NCBI GenBank assembly: GCA_014138645.1
Contig: JACJIB010000005.1
Coordinates: forward strand, 1 to 64,000
From: Methylorubrum thiocyanatum
Lineage (GTDB): Bacteria > Pseudomonadota > Alphaproteobacteria > Rhizobiales > Beijerinckiaceae
Direction: 5' to 3'
Length of the DNA stretch: 64,000 bases
The notes under the pieces are model-generated. The model was given only the letters and a program-made list of their open reading frames with translations. It was not told where the DNA came from and ran no database searches. Positions 40,873 through 48,684 of this stretch are shown here, in pieces. Made by a program: the position numbers and the translations under genes. How positions within the stretch are numbered: position 1 is the stretch's first letter; each line of letters begins with the position of its first letter.

Positions 40873-41742
40873 CTACGGAGAGGCATCGGCCGCTGCATCG
40901 AGGATGCGCTCGGCCAGGCGCATATGCGGCCGGTCGATCATCTCGCCGTCCAGGACCATGACGCCCGATCCGGGATTGTCCATGAAGAGCTTGTAGACGG
41001 ATTGGGCCCACCGGACCCGTTCAGGCGACGGCGTGAAAGCCGTCGCGACGGTTTCGAGCTGGTTCGGGTGGATGCACAGCTTACCCGCAAATCCATCCCG
41101 GACGGCGGCCGCGACCTCCGCGTCGAAGGCCGGTGACGGATGCGGATTGGGCCAGGGCGTGTCGATCGCTGGCACTTGAGCCTGCGCGGCGGCCACCAGC
41201 AGTATCGCTCGGGCGGCGGCGAGAGGGGCTGCCAGCGCCCCGTCCTCGCTCCGCGGCGCGATCCCGAAATCGACGGCCAAGTCCTCGGCGCCGAAGAGAA
41301 GCGCGCGCAGCCGCGACGTCGCATAGCCGTAATTCAGGCTTTGCAGCGCGGTGGCCGACTCGGTCACCAGCGGCAGGATGCCGATCATGCCGGGCGGCAA
41401 TCCGTTGGCATGTTCCAGAACCTCGAGATGGTGGTCGAGCCGCTGCAAATCTTCGGGCGCGCTGCATTTCGGCAGAACGATCGCCGCGGGCTTCTGCGGC
41501 ACCAGGGTCGCCAGGTCATCGAGGTACCAGGGCGTGCCCTGCGGATTGATCCGGACCACGATGTTCGACCAGCCGGCCGCGCCGGCAAGGACCTGCGCCG
41601 CGGTCGATCGCGCCGCCTCTTTCGTGCGCGCGGCGACGCTGTCCTCCAGATCGAGGATGACGACGTCCGCGGAGGATCCGAGGGCCCGGGCGATTTTGCG
41701 TTCCGCATCCGCGGGGCAGAAGAGAAGAGTCCGAAGTTTCAT
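40873..41742 (-). CDS. CitE-like CoA-ester lyase (HpcH/HpaI aldolase family)
   Basis: This 289-residue TIM-barrel lyase belongs to the citrate lyase beta subunit/malyl-CoA lyase/citramalyl-CoA lyase group. The motif VILDLEDSVAARTKEAAR (D31-E33-D34 region), IVVRINPQGTPWYLDDL, AIVLPKC and LLFGAEDLAVDFG with CIHPNQLE are all present and include the Mg-binding Glu/Asp. Length suits stand-alone citramalyl-CoA or beta-methylmalyl-CoA lyases as well as CitE. It is the last gene of a five-gene minus-strand run. No CitD acyl carrier or CitC/CitG/CitX maturation genes are seen, so it probably cleaves a CoA thioester, with the CitF-like protein at 48685 as the CoA-transferase. Confidence 0.8.
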   Translation of the reverse strand: MKLRTLLFCPADAERKIARALGSSADVVILDLEDSVAARTKEAARSTAAQVLAGAAGWSNIVVRINPQGTPWYLDDLATLVPQKPAAIVLPKCSAPEDLQRLDHHLEVLEHANGLPPGMIGILPLVTESATALQSLNYGYATSRLRALLFGAEDLAVDFGIAPRSEDGALAAPLAAARAILLVAAAQAQVPAIDTPWPNPHPSPAFDAEVAAAVRDGFAGKLCIHPNQLETVATAFTPSPERVRWAQSVYKLFMDNPGSGVMVLDGEMIDRPHMRLAERILDAAADASP

Positions 41743-41849
41743 GGCCCGTCCGCCTCTCGATCAGGGGTCGATGAACGCTGGCGCGTGATCCCGGCCGTCC
41801 GGCCGGACATGATGCGTCCCTCAGGGGAGGGATTCCCCCTCCCCACCGC

Positions 41850-43184
41850 TCACGGCTGGGGCGGCTCCGGCGACCGCAGCGTCACCGCCATGACGAGCAG
41901 GCCGACGGAGATCAGCGGGACGGTGAAGACGAGGAACACGACGGAGAGGGGTTGCTGGGCCGCCAGCAGCCAGCCGGCGATCAGCGGGCCGATCACCGCC
42001 CCCGATCGTCCGATCCCGATGCACCAGCCGATCCCGGTGCTGCGCACCTGAGCCGGGTAGGCGCCGGCGACGAGAGGGTACAGGCCGTTGAAGCCGCCCT
42101 GGACCGTGAAGCCGATGCAGAAGGCGACCACCAGGGTCAGGGTGACCGACATCGGCGCGGCGAAGGCCATCAGCGACGCGGAGCCCCCGAGCATCATCAG
42201 CAGCACGAGGCGCCGGACATCGAACTTGAACAACAGCCAGCACAGGGCGAGGCCGCCGGAGAAGGCCCCCAGATTGTACACCGTGCCCGCCACGATGGCT
42301 TGGCTGCGATCCAAGCCGGCCTCGATGGCGAGGCGGGGAATCCAGGCGATGGCGAAATACAAGGTCATGTAACAGCAGAAGAAGGCCGACCAGAGAAGGA
42401 TCGTCTGCTTCCACCGCCCGTCATCGAACAGGAGGTTGAGGCTGACCGGCTTGCGTTCACCGGCCTCCGACAGGGTCGGCAGCGGAGGGCGGCCCATTTT
42501 CCGGCGTATGGCGTTGATGCGCGCGAGCGCCTGACGCGGCTGGCGCTTCTCGAGGAATTCCAGGGATTCCGGGAGAAGCATGGCGGCAAACGGGAGCAGG
42601 ATCAGGGTCGCGACGCCCGCCGCGCTCATCAGCACACGCCAGCCGAGATCCGGCAGCAGGGCGTTGACGGCGAGCCCCGCGAGCATCGCCCCGATGGGAT
42701 AGCCGGCCTGGAGCAGCGCCACCGAGACGACCCGATGGCGGGCCGGCGCATACTCGGACGTGATGGCCGCCATGCTGGCCAGGATCGCACCGATGCCGAG
42801 TCCCACGATGAAGCGCAGGATGATCAGGGTCGTGATGCCGGGCGCGAAGCCGCAGCCGATCATCGAGACGCCCATGAGGGCGACGGACCACAGGATGACC
42901 GGGCGGCGGCCGAACTGATCGGCGAGCGGTGCGAGCACCAGCGCGCCGACCATCATGCCGGCGAGCGCAGCGCTGAAGACCACGCCGAGCGCGGCGACAC
43001 CGATATTCCAATCGCTCGTGATGGCGGGAGCCAGATAGGACATCATGAGGATGTCCATCCCGTCCAGCATGTTCAAGACGAAGCATGTGCCGACGGCAAA
43101 GGCCTGGAGACGAGTCCAGCGCGTGTCTTCATCGCGAGGGAAGAAGAGCCCGGTCTCGGCCGGTGAGGACGGTATCGCGCTCAT
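41850..43184 (-). CDS. MFS transporter (aromatic acid/H+ symporter type)
   Basis: This 444-residue carrier has 12 predicted membrane helices. Loop 2-3 has the MFS signature LAPLADQFGRRPVILWSVALMG, and DGMDILMMSYLAPAITSDW in helix 1 and RFIVGLGIGAILASMAAITSEYAPARHR in helices 4-5 match the AAHS (PcaK/BenK) family of organic or aromatic acid:proton symporters. A central cytoplasmic loop of about 50 residues separates the halves. The ATG at 43184 is used. Its neighbours, a class I fumarase-like hydratase and a CoA-ester lyase, suggest a di- or tricarboxylic acid as the cargo. Confidence 0.85.
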   Translation of the reverse strand: MSAIPSSPAETGLFFPRDEDTRWTRLQAFAVGTCFVLNMLDGMDILMMSYLAPAITSDWNIGVAALGVVFSAALAGMMVGALVLAPLADQFGRRPVILWSVALMGVSMIGCGFAPGITTLIILRFIVGLGIGAILASMAAITSEYAPARHRVVSVALLQAGYPIGAMLAGLAVNALLPDLGWRVLMSAAGVATLILLPFAAMLLPESLEFLEKRQPRQALARINAIRRKMGRPPLPTLSEAGERKPVSLNLLFDDGRWKQTILLWSAFFCCYMTLYFAIAWIPRLAIEAGLDRSQAIVAGTVYNLGAFSGGLALCWLLFKFDVRRLVLLMMLGGSASLMAFAAPMSVTLTLVVAFCIGFTVQGGFNGLYPLVAGAYPAQVRSTGIGWCIGIGRSGAVIGPLIAGWLLAAQQPLSVVFLVFTVPLISVGLLVMAVTLRSPEPPQP

Positions 43185-43489
43185 GATCACTCTCACAGGA
43201 TGAAGCAGGGCACCGCGGGATGATCGCGACGACGTCCGGATTGCGGCTTTTTCATCTGATCGGAGCGAGAGTCTCATGCTGCGCCCCGGAGATCGGCCCC
43301 GGAAGGACGTGTCGGGGTCCTGTTCCAGCCTCACCTCTTCTAAAAAGCTGGCGAACGCCTCTTGGAACCTTGCCCTAATCGTCTTTTCTTCCTGCGTCGA
43401 ATAATCAACCCGGCCCGGATCCATACACGCGGCTTATGGACGGGCGGGACCGCCGGCCTCGGGCCCATCCGCTCATCCGCGTGCTGCGG

Positions 43490-45001
43490 TCAGACCGTGC
43501 GCGACGACACGAAGACCGGCTGGCGCCAAGCGCTTGGCCCCGAGGCGTGGACGTTGTCCCCTTGCGCCGTCACCGCCACGGTCACCGGCATGTCCTTGAC
43601 CTCGAACTCGTAGATCGCCTCCATGCCGAGATCGGCGAAGGCGAGGACGCGGCTCGAGCGGATCGCCCGCGAGACGAGGTAGGCGGCCCCGCCCACCGCG
43701 CTGAGATAGGCGCGCCGGTGCGCCTTGATCGCCGCGACCGCCGCCTCGCCGCGCTCCGCCTTGCCGATCATCGCCAGCAGGCCGAGGCCGAGCATCGTGT
43801 CGGTGAACTTGTCCATGCGGGTCGCGGTCGTGGGCCCGGCCGGGCCCACGGCCTCGCCGCCGACCGGATCGACCGGCCCGACATAGTAGATGACGCGGTT
43901 GTCGAACGAGACCGGCAGCGGCTCTCCGCGGGCGAGCATGTCCTGGATGCGCTTGTGCGCCGCGTCCCGGCCCGTGAGCATGCGGCCGGACAGGAGCAGC
44001 CGGTCGCCCGCCTTCCAGGACTCGACCTCGGCCGGCGTCAGCCTGTCGAGATCGACGCGGCGGGCCTGCGCGTCGGGCGCCCATTCGACGGCGGGCCAGG
44101 CGGCGAGGTCGGGGGCCGGCAGGAAGGCCGGTCCGGAGCCGTCGAGCACGACATGCGCGTGGCGCGTCGCCGCGCAGTTCGGGATCATCGCCACGGGCTT
44201 CGAGGCCGCATGCGTCGGCCAGTCGAGGATCTTGACGTCGAGCACCGTCGTGAGGCCGCCGAGCCCCTGCGCCCCGATGCCGAGGGCGTTGACCCGGTCG
44301 TGCAGATCGATGCGCAGCGCCTCGATGTCGTTGGCCGGTCCGCGCGCCTTGAGCTGCGCCATGTCGATCGGCGCCATGAGCGATTCCTTGGCCATCACCA
44401 TGGCCTTTTCCGCCGTCCCGCCGATGCCGATCCCCAGCATCCCGGGCGGGCACCAGCCGGCGCCCATGGTCGGCACGGTCTCCAGCACCCAATCGACCAG
44501 CGAGTCGGACGGGTTGAGCATCTTGAACTTGGCCTTGTTCTCCGAGCCGCCACCCTTCGCCGCGACGGTCACCTCGACCGTGTCGCCCGGCACCATCTCG
44601 ACGTGGAGGACGCTCGGGGTGTTGTCGCGGGTGTTCTTCCGCGTGAAGGCCGGATCGGAGACGATCGACGCCCGCAACGGGTTCGACGGGTCGAGATAGG
44701 CGCGGCGCACGCCCTCGTCGATCACCGCCTGAAGGCTCAGGTCCGAATCCAGCGTGCAGCCCTGCCCCCACTTCACGAACACCGTGACGATGCCGGTATC
44801 CTGGCAGACGGGGCGGTGGCCTTCGGCCGACATCCGGCTGTTGGTGAGGATCTGCGCGATGGCGTCCCGGGCGGCCGGCGCCTCCTCGCGCCCATAGGCC
44901 TCGGCCAGCGCCTGGATGTAGTCGAGCGGATGATAGTAGCTGATGTATTGCAGCGCGTCGGCCACGCTGTCGGTCAGATCCTTGGCCTTGATCACAGGCA
45001 T
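43490..45001 (-). CDS. Class I (iron-sulphur) fumarase / mesaconase
   Basis: This 503-residue hydratase has the three Cys that hold the oxygen-sensitive [4Fe-4S] cluster: C66 in GHRPVCQDTG, C184 in GAGWCPPGMLG and C276 in IPNCAATRH. NTRDNTPSVLHVEMVPGD, GGGSENKAKFKMLNPSDS and the C-terminal half with TATRMDKFTDTMLGLGLLAMIGKAERG match the FumA/FumB/FumD type. Class I fumarases include mesaconases that hydrate mesaconate to (S)-citramalate. With CitE-like and CitF-like genes around it, mesaconate/citramalate is a good alternative to fumarate/malate. It lies between an SDR and the MFS carrier on the same strand. Confidence 0.88.
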   Translation of the reverse strand: MPVIKAKDLTDSVADALQYISYYHPLDYIQALAEAYGREEAPAARDAIAQILTNSRMSAEGHRPVCQDTGIVTVFVKWGQGCTLDSDLSLQAVIDEGVRRAYLDPSNPLRASIVSDPAFTRKNTRDNTPSVLHVEMVPGDTVEVTVAAKGGGSENKAKFKMLNPSDSLVDWVLETVPTMGAGWCPPGMLGIGIGGTAEKAMVMAKESLMAPIDMAQLKARGPANDIEALRIDLHDRVNALGIGAQGLGGLTTVLDVKILDWPTHAASKPVAMIPNCAATRHAHVVLDGSGPAFLPAPDLAAWPAVEWAPDAQARRVDLDRLTPAEVESWKAGDRLLLSGRMLTGRDAAHKRIQDMLARGEPLPVSFDNRVIYYVGPVDPVGGEAVGPAGPTTATRMDKFTDTMLGLGLLAMIGKAERGEAAVAAIKAHRRAYLSAVGGAAYLVSRAIRSSRVLAFADLGMEAIYEFEVKDMPVTVAVTAQGDNVHASGPSAWRQPVFVSSRTV

Positions 45002-45109
45002 GGATGGGGCTCCGGAATCCGCGTCTCACCTGAAGGGGCCGCCCGCGCCGGGCTCGGGCGTGCCGCCTCGTAAGGGGCGCCGTGCCTGTCGCGATGGGGC
45101 GTTCCCGAG

Positions 45110-45134
45110 CGGCGGCGGGACAATCCCGCCGCCG
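45110..45134. terminator. Strong GC hairpin between SDR and fumarase genes (11-bp stem)
   Basis: CGGCGGCGGGA (45110-45120) pairs with TCCCGCCGCCG (45124-45134) over a 3-base loop. It lies just after the SDR stop, reading leftward. Without a U-tract it may be a partial terminator or message-protecting hairpin that separates the ALDH-SDR pair from the fumarase gene. Confidence 0.5.
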
Positions 45135-45144
45135 GTCTTGCGCC

Positions 45145-45891
45145 TCACACCGTCCGCCCACCGTCCACGGGCAGTTCGACGCCCGTGATGAAGTCGGCCG
45201 CGGCGAGATACAGGGCGGCCTGAGCGACGTCGTCGGCCTCGCACAGGCGGCCGAGCGGGATGCTGCTGAGGAACTTGGCGCGGTTCTCCGGCGTGTCCGG
45301 CATGCCCATGAAGTCCTCCAGCATGCCGGTGACGCCCATGACCGGGCAGATGGCGTTGACCCGGATGTTCCAGGGCGCGAGTTCGACCGCGAGCGACTTC
45401 GAGAGCATGTTCGCGGCGCCCTTGGAGCCGTTGTACCACGTCAGCCCCGGCCGCGGACGGATGCCGGCGACCGAGCCGACATTGAGGATGACCCCGCCGC
45501 CGTTGTCGCGCATCGCCGGCACGGCCGCATGGACCATGTGGTAGATCGACTTGACGTTGACGCTGAAGACGCGGTCGAAGGTCGCCTCGTCGACCTCGAG
45601 CAGCGGGCGGTTCTTGTGCGTGAAGCCCGCATTGTTGACGATGATGTCGGGCGTCCCGAACCTGCCGGTGACCTCGGCGATCAGCCGTTCGATGTCGGGC
45701 CGTGACGAGACGTCGGTCCGCACGGCGATCGCCTTGTCCTCGCCCAGCGCGCGCGCGACGGCGGCGGCCTTGTCGGCGTTGAGATCGGCGATGGCGACGC
45801 GAGCACCGTTCTCGACGAAGCGGTGAGCGATCGCCTCACCGAAGCCGCTCGCCGCGCCCGTGACGATGGCAATCTTGTTCAGAAGCTTCAT
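45145..45891 (-). CDS. Classical short-chain dehydrogenase/reductase (SDR)
   Basis: This 248-residue NAD(P)-dependent oxidoreductase has the TGAASGFG cofactor motif (residues 11-18), NNAG (86-89) and the catalytic S140, Y153, K157. It ends in the usual FITGVELPVDGGRTV. The Asp in AIADLNADK near residue 36 favours NAD. Its closest recognisable type is FabG-like alcohol/keto dehydrogenases of organic acid catabolism. It lies 31 bases after the aldehyde dehydrogenase gene and is presumably co-transcribed with it. It may oxidise a hydroxyl to give the aldehyde or a keto acid. The substrate is not known. Confidence 0.88.
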   Translation of the reverse strand: MKLLNKIAIVTGAASGFGEAIAHRFVENGARVAIADLNADKAAAVARALGEDKAIAVRTDVSSRPDIERLIAEVTGRFGTPDIIVNNAGFTHKNRPLLEVDEATFDRVFSVNVKSIYHMVHAAVPAMRDNGGGVILNVGSVAGIRPRPGLTWYNGSKGAANMLSKSLAVELAPWNIRVNAICPVMGVTGMLEDFMGMPDTPENRAKFLSSIPLGRLCEADDVAQAALYLAAADFITGVELPVDGGRTV

Positions 45892-45922
45892 GTGACGTCC
45901 TCACCCATTTTCTTCTTGCGTC

Positions 45923-47365
45923 TCAACCGTGATTGAACACGGTCGTCTTCGTCTTGCTGAAGTCGTGCAGGGCGGCAAAACCCTTCTCGCGCCCGTGGCC
46001 GCTCTTGCCCGAGCCGCCGAACGGCAGCTCGATGCCCGCTCCGGCCCCGTAACAGTTGACGAACATCTGGCCGGTGCGGACACGCTTGGCGAGGCGCATC
46101 TGGCGCGCGCCGTCGCGGGTCCAGACCGCGGCGACGAGGCCGTAATCGGTGCCGTTGGCGAGCGCCACCGCATCCGCCTCGTCGTCGAAGGGCAGGGCCA
46201 CGAGGACGGGGCCGAACACCTCTTCGCGGGCGATGAGGTTGTCGCGCGGGGTCGGCCCGAACAGGGTCGGGCGCACGTAGAAGCCGTCCGCGGGCGCCTC
46301 CTCGGCGATCACGCCCTGCGCGAGGACGGGAACGCCGTCCGCGATCGCACGGTCGATGAAGCCCTGGACGCGGGCCTGCTGCTTGGCGGTGATGATCGGG
46401 CCGCAATCGAGATCCATCTCGGGCGCGCCGACCCGGACCTTGCCGAAGGCCTGCCGGAGCCGGCCGATGACCTCGTCGTAGGCGCTGCGCTCGATCAGGA
46501 TGCGGCTGCCCGCCGAGCAGGTCTGGCCGCTGTTCTGGATGATCGCCTTGACGATCACCGGGATCGCCGCATCGAGGTCGGCATCCGCGAACACGATCTG
46601 GGGCGACTTGCCCCCGAGTTCGAGCGTGCAGGTGATGAAGTGGTCGGCACAGAGCTTCTGGATGATCTGCCCGACCTCCGGCGAGCCGGTGAAGGACACG
46701 AAATCGACGCCGGGATGCGCGGCGAGCGCGGCGCCCGCCACCGCCCCGCGGCCCGTCACGATGTTCACGGCACCTCTCGGAAAACCCGCTTCCTCCAGGA
46801 GATCGACAAGGGCGAGCGCCGTCGCGCAGGCATCCTCCGCCGGCTTGAGCACCGTGGCATTGCCGACCGCGAGCGCGGGCGCGAGCGTTCGTCCGAACAT
46901 CTGCGCCGGATAGTTCCAGGGCAGGATGTGACCGGTGACGCCGTGCGGCTCGTGCGTGACGGTGACGAAGTACCCGTCGAGGTAGGGGATGGTCTCGCCG
47001 TGCAGCTTGTCGGCGGCGGCGCCGTAGAACTCGAAGTAGCGGGCGAGCGCCACGATGTCGGCCCGAGCGACGCTCGCGGGCTTTCCAGTGTCGCGCGCCT
47101 CGATCTGCGCGAGCCGCTCGACGTCGCGCAGGATGAGCGTGCCGAGGCGCAGCAGCAGGCGGCTGCGGTCGAGCGCCGAGGTTTTGCCCCAGGCCCCCTG
47201 GTCGAACGCCTCGCGGGCCGCGCGGACGGCGCGGTCCACGTCGGCGGCGGTGCTGTCGGCGATGGTTCCGATCACCCGGCCGGTCGCGGGCTCGTACACG
47301 TTCAGCGTGGCGTCGCCCTCCGACGCGGTCCACTGACCATCAATGAAGTTGCAGGATCGCGACAT
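45923..47365 (-). CDS. NAD-dependent aldehyde dehydrogenase
   Basis: This 480-residue ALDH has general base E249 (CTLELGGKSPQ) and catalytic C283 (NSGQTCSAGSRILIERS). HGVTGHILPWNYPAQMFGRTLAPALAVGNATVLKPAE and VSFTGSPEVGQ are the cofactor-binding blocks. The pattern is typical of broad ALDH1/betaine-aldehyde-type enzymes. The start at 47365 has AAGGAA 9 bases upstream. It opens the minus-strand ALDH-SDR-fumarase-MFS-CitE run and is divergent from the second LysR gene. It is not closely similar to the ALDH at 38159 outside the core motifs, so it probably has a different substrate. Confidence 0.9.
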   Translation of the reverse strand: MSRSCNFIDGQWTASEGDATLNVYEPATGRVIGTIADSTAADVDRAVRAAREAFDQGAWGKTSALDRSRLLLRLGTLILRDVERLAQIEARDTGKPASVARADIVALARYFEFYGAAADKLHGETIPYLDGYFVTVTHEPHGVTGHILPWNYPAQMFGRTLAPALAVGNATVLKPAEDACATALALVDLLEEAGFPRGAVNIVTGRGAVAGAALAAHPGVDFVSFTGSPEVGQIIQKLCADHFITCTLELGGKSPQIVFADADLDAAIPVIVKAIIQNSGQTCSAGSRILIERSAYDEVIGRLRQAFGKVRVGAPEMDLDCGPIITAKQQARVQGFIDRAIADGVPVLAQGVIAEEAPADGFYVRPTLFGPTPRDNLIAREEVFGPVLVALPFDDEADAVALANGTDYGLVAAVWTRDGARQMRLAKRVRTGQMFVNCYGAGAGIELPFGGSGKSGHGREKGFAALHDFSKTKTTVFNHG

Positions 47366-47424
47366 CAAGGATTGTTCCTTCCAGCCCAAACAGTCATCAC
47401 AGGTTGCCTGGCGCGGACGTAAGA

Positions 47425-47475
47425 AAGATCTGGCACATCGCCCCGGATCGAAGCCGGGGCGATGTGCCAGATCTT
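47425..47475. promoter_or_regulatory. Long perfect hairpin (22-bp stem, 7-base loop) in divergent promoter region
   Basis: Positions 47425-47446 (AAGATCTGGCACATCGCCCCGG read in two halves: AAGATCTGGCA and CATCGCCCCGG) are the exact reverse complement of 47454-47475, with loop ATCGAAG. It lies 60 bases before the ALDH start and 184 before the LysR start. It could be a cruciform, a bidirectional attenuator or a decayed mobile element. It is too long to be an ordinary LysR site. Confidence 0.6.
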
Positions 47476-47483
47476 CGTTTCGG

Positions 47484-47533
47484 CATCGTCTCCCCCCGAA
47501 ATCGGTCGCTGCCGTTCGGGATGAGGACCGATG
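47484..47533. repeat. REP-like element
   Basis: CATCG (47484-47488) and CCCGAA (47495-47500) are mirrored by TTCGGG (47515-47520) and CGATG (47529-47533). The order of blocks matches the REP-like palindromes near 35 kb. It adjoins the 22-bp-stem hairpin. Confidence 0.45.
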
Positions 47534-47658
47534 CTTCCGAACGCGCCGCCGACAACCCATTCCGCGAGCGGCAAGACCGCCCTAGCCGATCGCGAGGATA
47601 GCTTTGGTGACCGATAAGGTCTAATAAGGCGAATGCCCTAAACCGATGCATGGTGCTT

Positions 47659-48585
47659 ATGGAGCTTCGGCACTTTCGCTATGCCTTGGCCGTCGCCGAG
47701 GAGCTTCACTTCACACGCGCCGCCCAACGGCTCGGGATCGCCCAGCCGGCCCTCAGTCAGCAGATCCGGCAGTTGGAGGAGGAGTTCGGGACGCAGCTGT
47801 TTCATCGGCTGACCCGCGGGGTCGAACTGACGGAGGCTGGGCGCGCCCTTCTGCCCTATGCCCGGGCCGCCCTCGCGGCCGCCGACGAGGGCACCGCCGC
47901 GGTCCGGCGCGCGGCCAAGGGCGAATTGGGGCAGTTGCGCATCGGGTTCACCGGCTCGGCCTCGTTCAATCCGGTCGTGTCGGGTACCATCGGCCGCTTC
48001 CGTGACGCCTATCCGGAGGTGGAACTGGACCTGCAGGAGCAGGTCACGTCGATGCTGCTGCGATCCCTGCGCGAGGGACGCATCCAACTCGCCTTCGGTC
48101 GCGCCGCGGACGACGAGACGGACGGCCTGCGCCGGATCGCCCTGCCGGAAGAATCGCTCTGGGCCGCGCTTCCGGCCAAGCATCGTCTGGCCGGATCCGG
48201 GCGCATCGACCTTGCCAGCCTCGCGGCGGACCCGTTCATCCTGTACCCGCGGGCGAACGGACGCCTCCTCTACGACGCCATCGTCGCGGCCTGCGGTCGG
48301 GCCGGCTTCAGTCCCCGCATCGTTCAGGAGGCGCCACAGATGGCCTCGACGGTCAATCTCGTCGCGGCGGGCGTCGGCGTCGCCCTCGTGCCTGCTTCGA
48401 TGCGGCTGCTCCAAGCCCCAAGCGTCTCGTACGTCGAACTGTCGACGCCGGGCACGGTCGCGTCGCTCTCCCTCGTGCAGGGGCCGGACCTGCTCATGAC
48501 CGCGTCGGTGCGGAACTTCATCCGCTGCCTCGATGAGGCGAAGCGCGATCACGCGCCGGTCGAGCAGAATGCGTGCAGCGCATAA
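47659..48585 (+). CDS. LysR-family transcriptional regulator
   Basis: This 308-residue LysR protein starts most naturally at the ATG at 47659, giving the family's usual MELRHFRYALAVAEELHFTRAAQRLGIAQPALSQQIRQLEEE. An ATG at 47650 would add MVL. The effector domain has LRIGFTGSASFNPVVSGTIGRF and LVAAGVGVALVPASMRLL. It closely parallels the LysR at 39832 in both halves. It is divergent from the ALDH operon and 99 bases upstream of the CitF-like gene, so it probably controls both. The inducer is likely a C4-C6 organic acid. Confidence 0.9.
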   Translation: MELRHFRYALAVAEELHFTRAAQRLGIAQPALSQQIRQLEEEFGTQLFHRLTRGVELTEAGRALLPYARAALAAADEGTAAVRRAAKGELGQLRIGFTGSASFNPVVSGTIGRFRDAYPEVELDLQEQVTSMLLRSLREGRIQLAFGRAADDETDGLRRIALPEESLWAALPAKHRLAGSGRIDLASLAADPFILYPRANGRLLYDAIVAACGRAGFSPRIVQEAPQMASTVNLVAAGVGVALVPASMRLLQAPSVSYVELSTPGTVASLSLVQGPDLLMTASVRNFIRCLDEAKRDHAPVEQNACSA

Positions 48586-48684
48586 GCTGCGGCTATCGGA
48601 TGGAGGGCCCCTGTATATTGGACGGGGGTCCGCTGTGTCGGCATCACTTCTCCCGCTGGAGATGGGCGAGGGGCTGGGCACCGG

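Noticed and set aside
47365..47658. Short coding frames in the hairpin region between ALDH and LysR
   Set aside because: They arise from the inverted repeat itself (nearly the same peptide on both strands) and have no ribosome sites.
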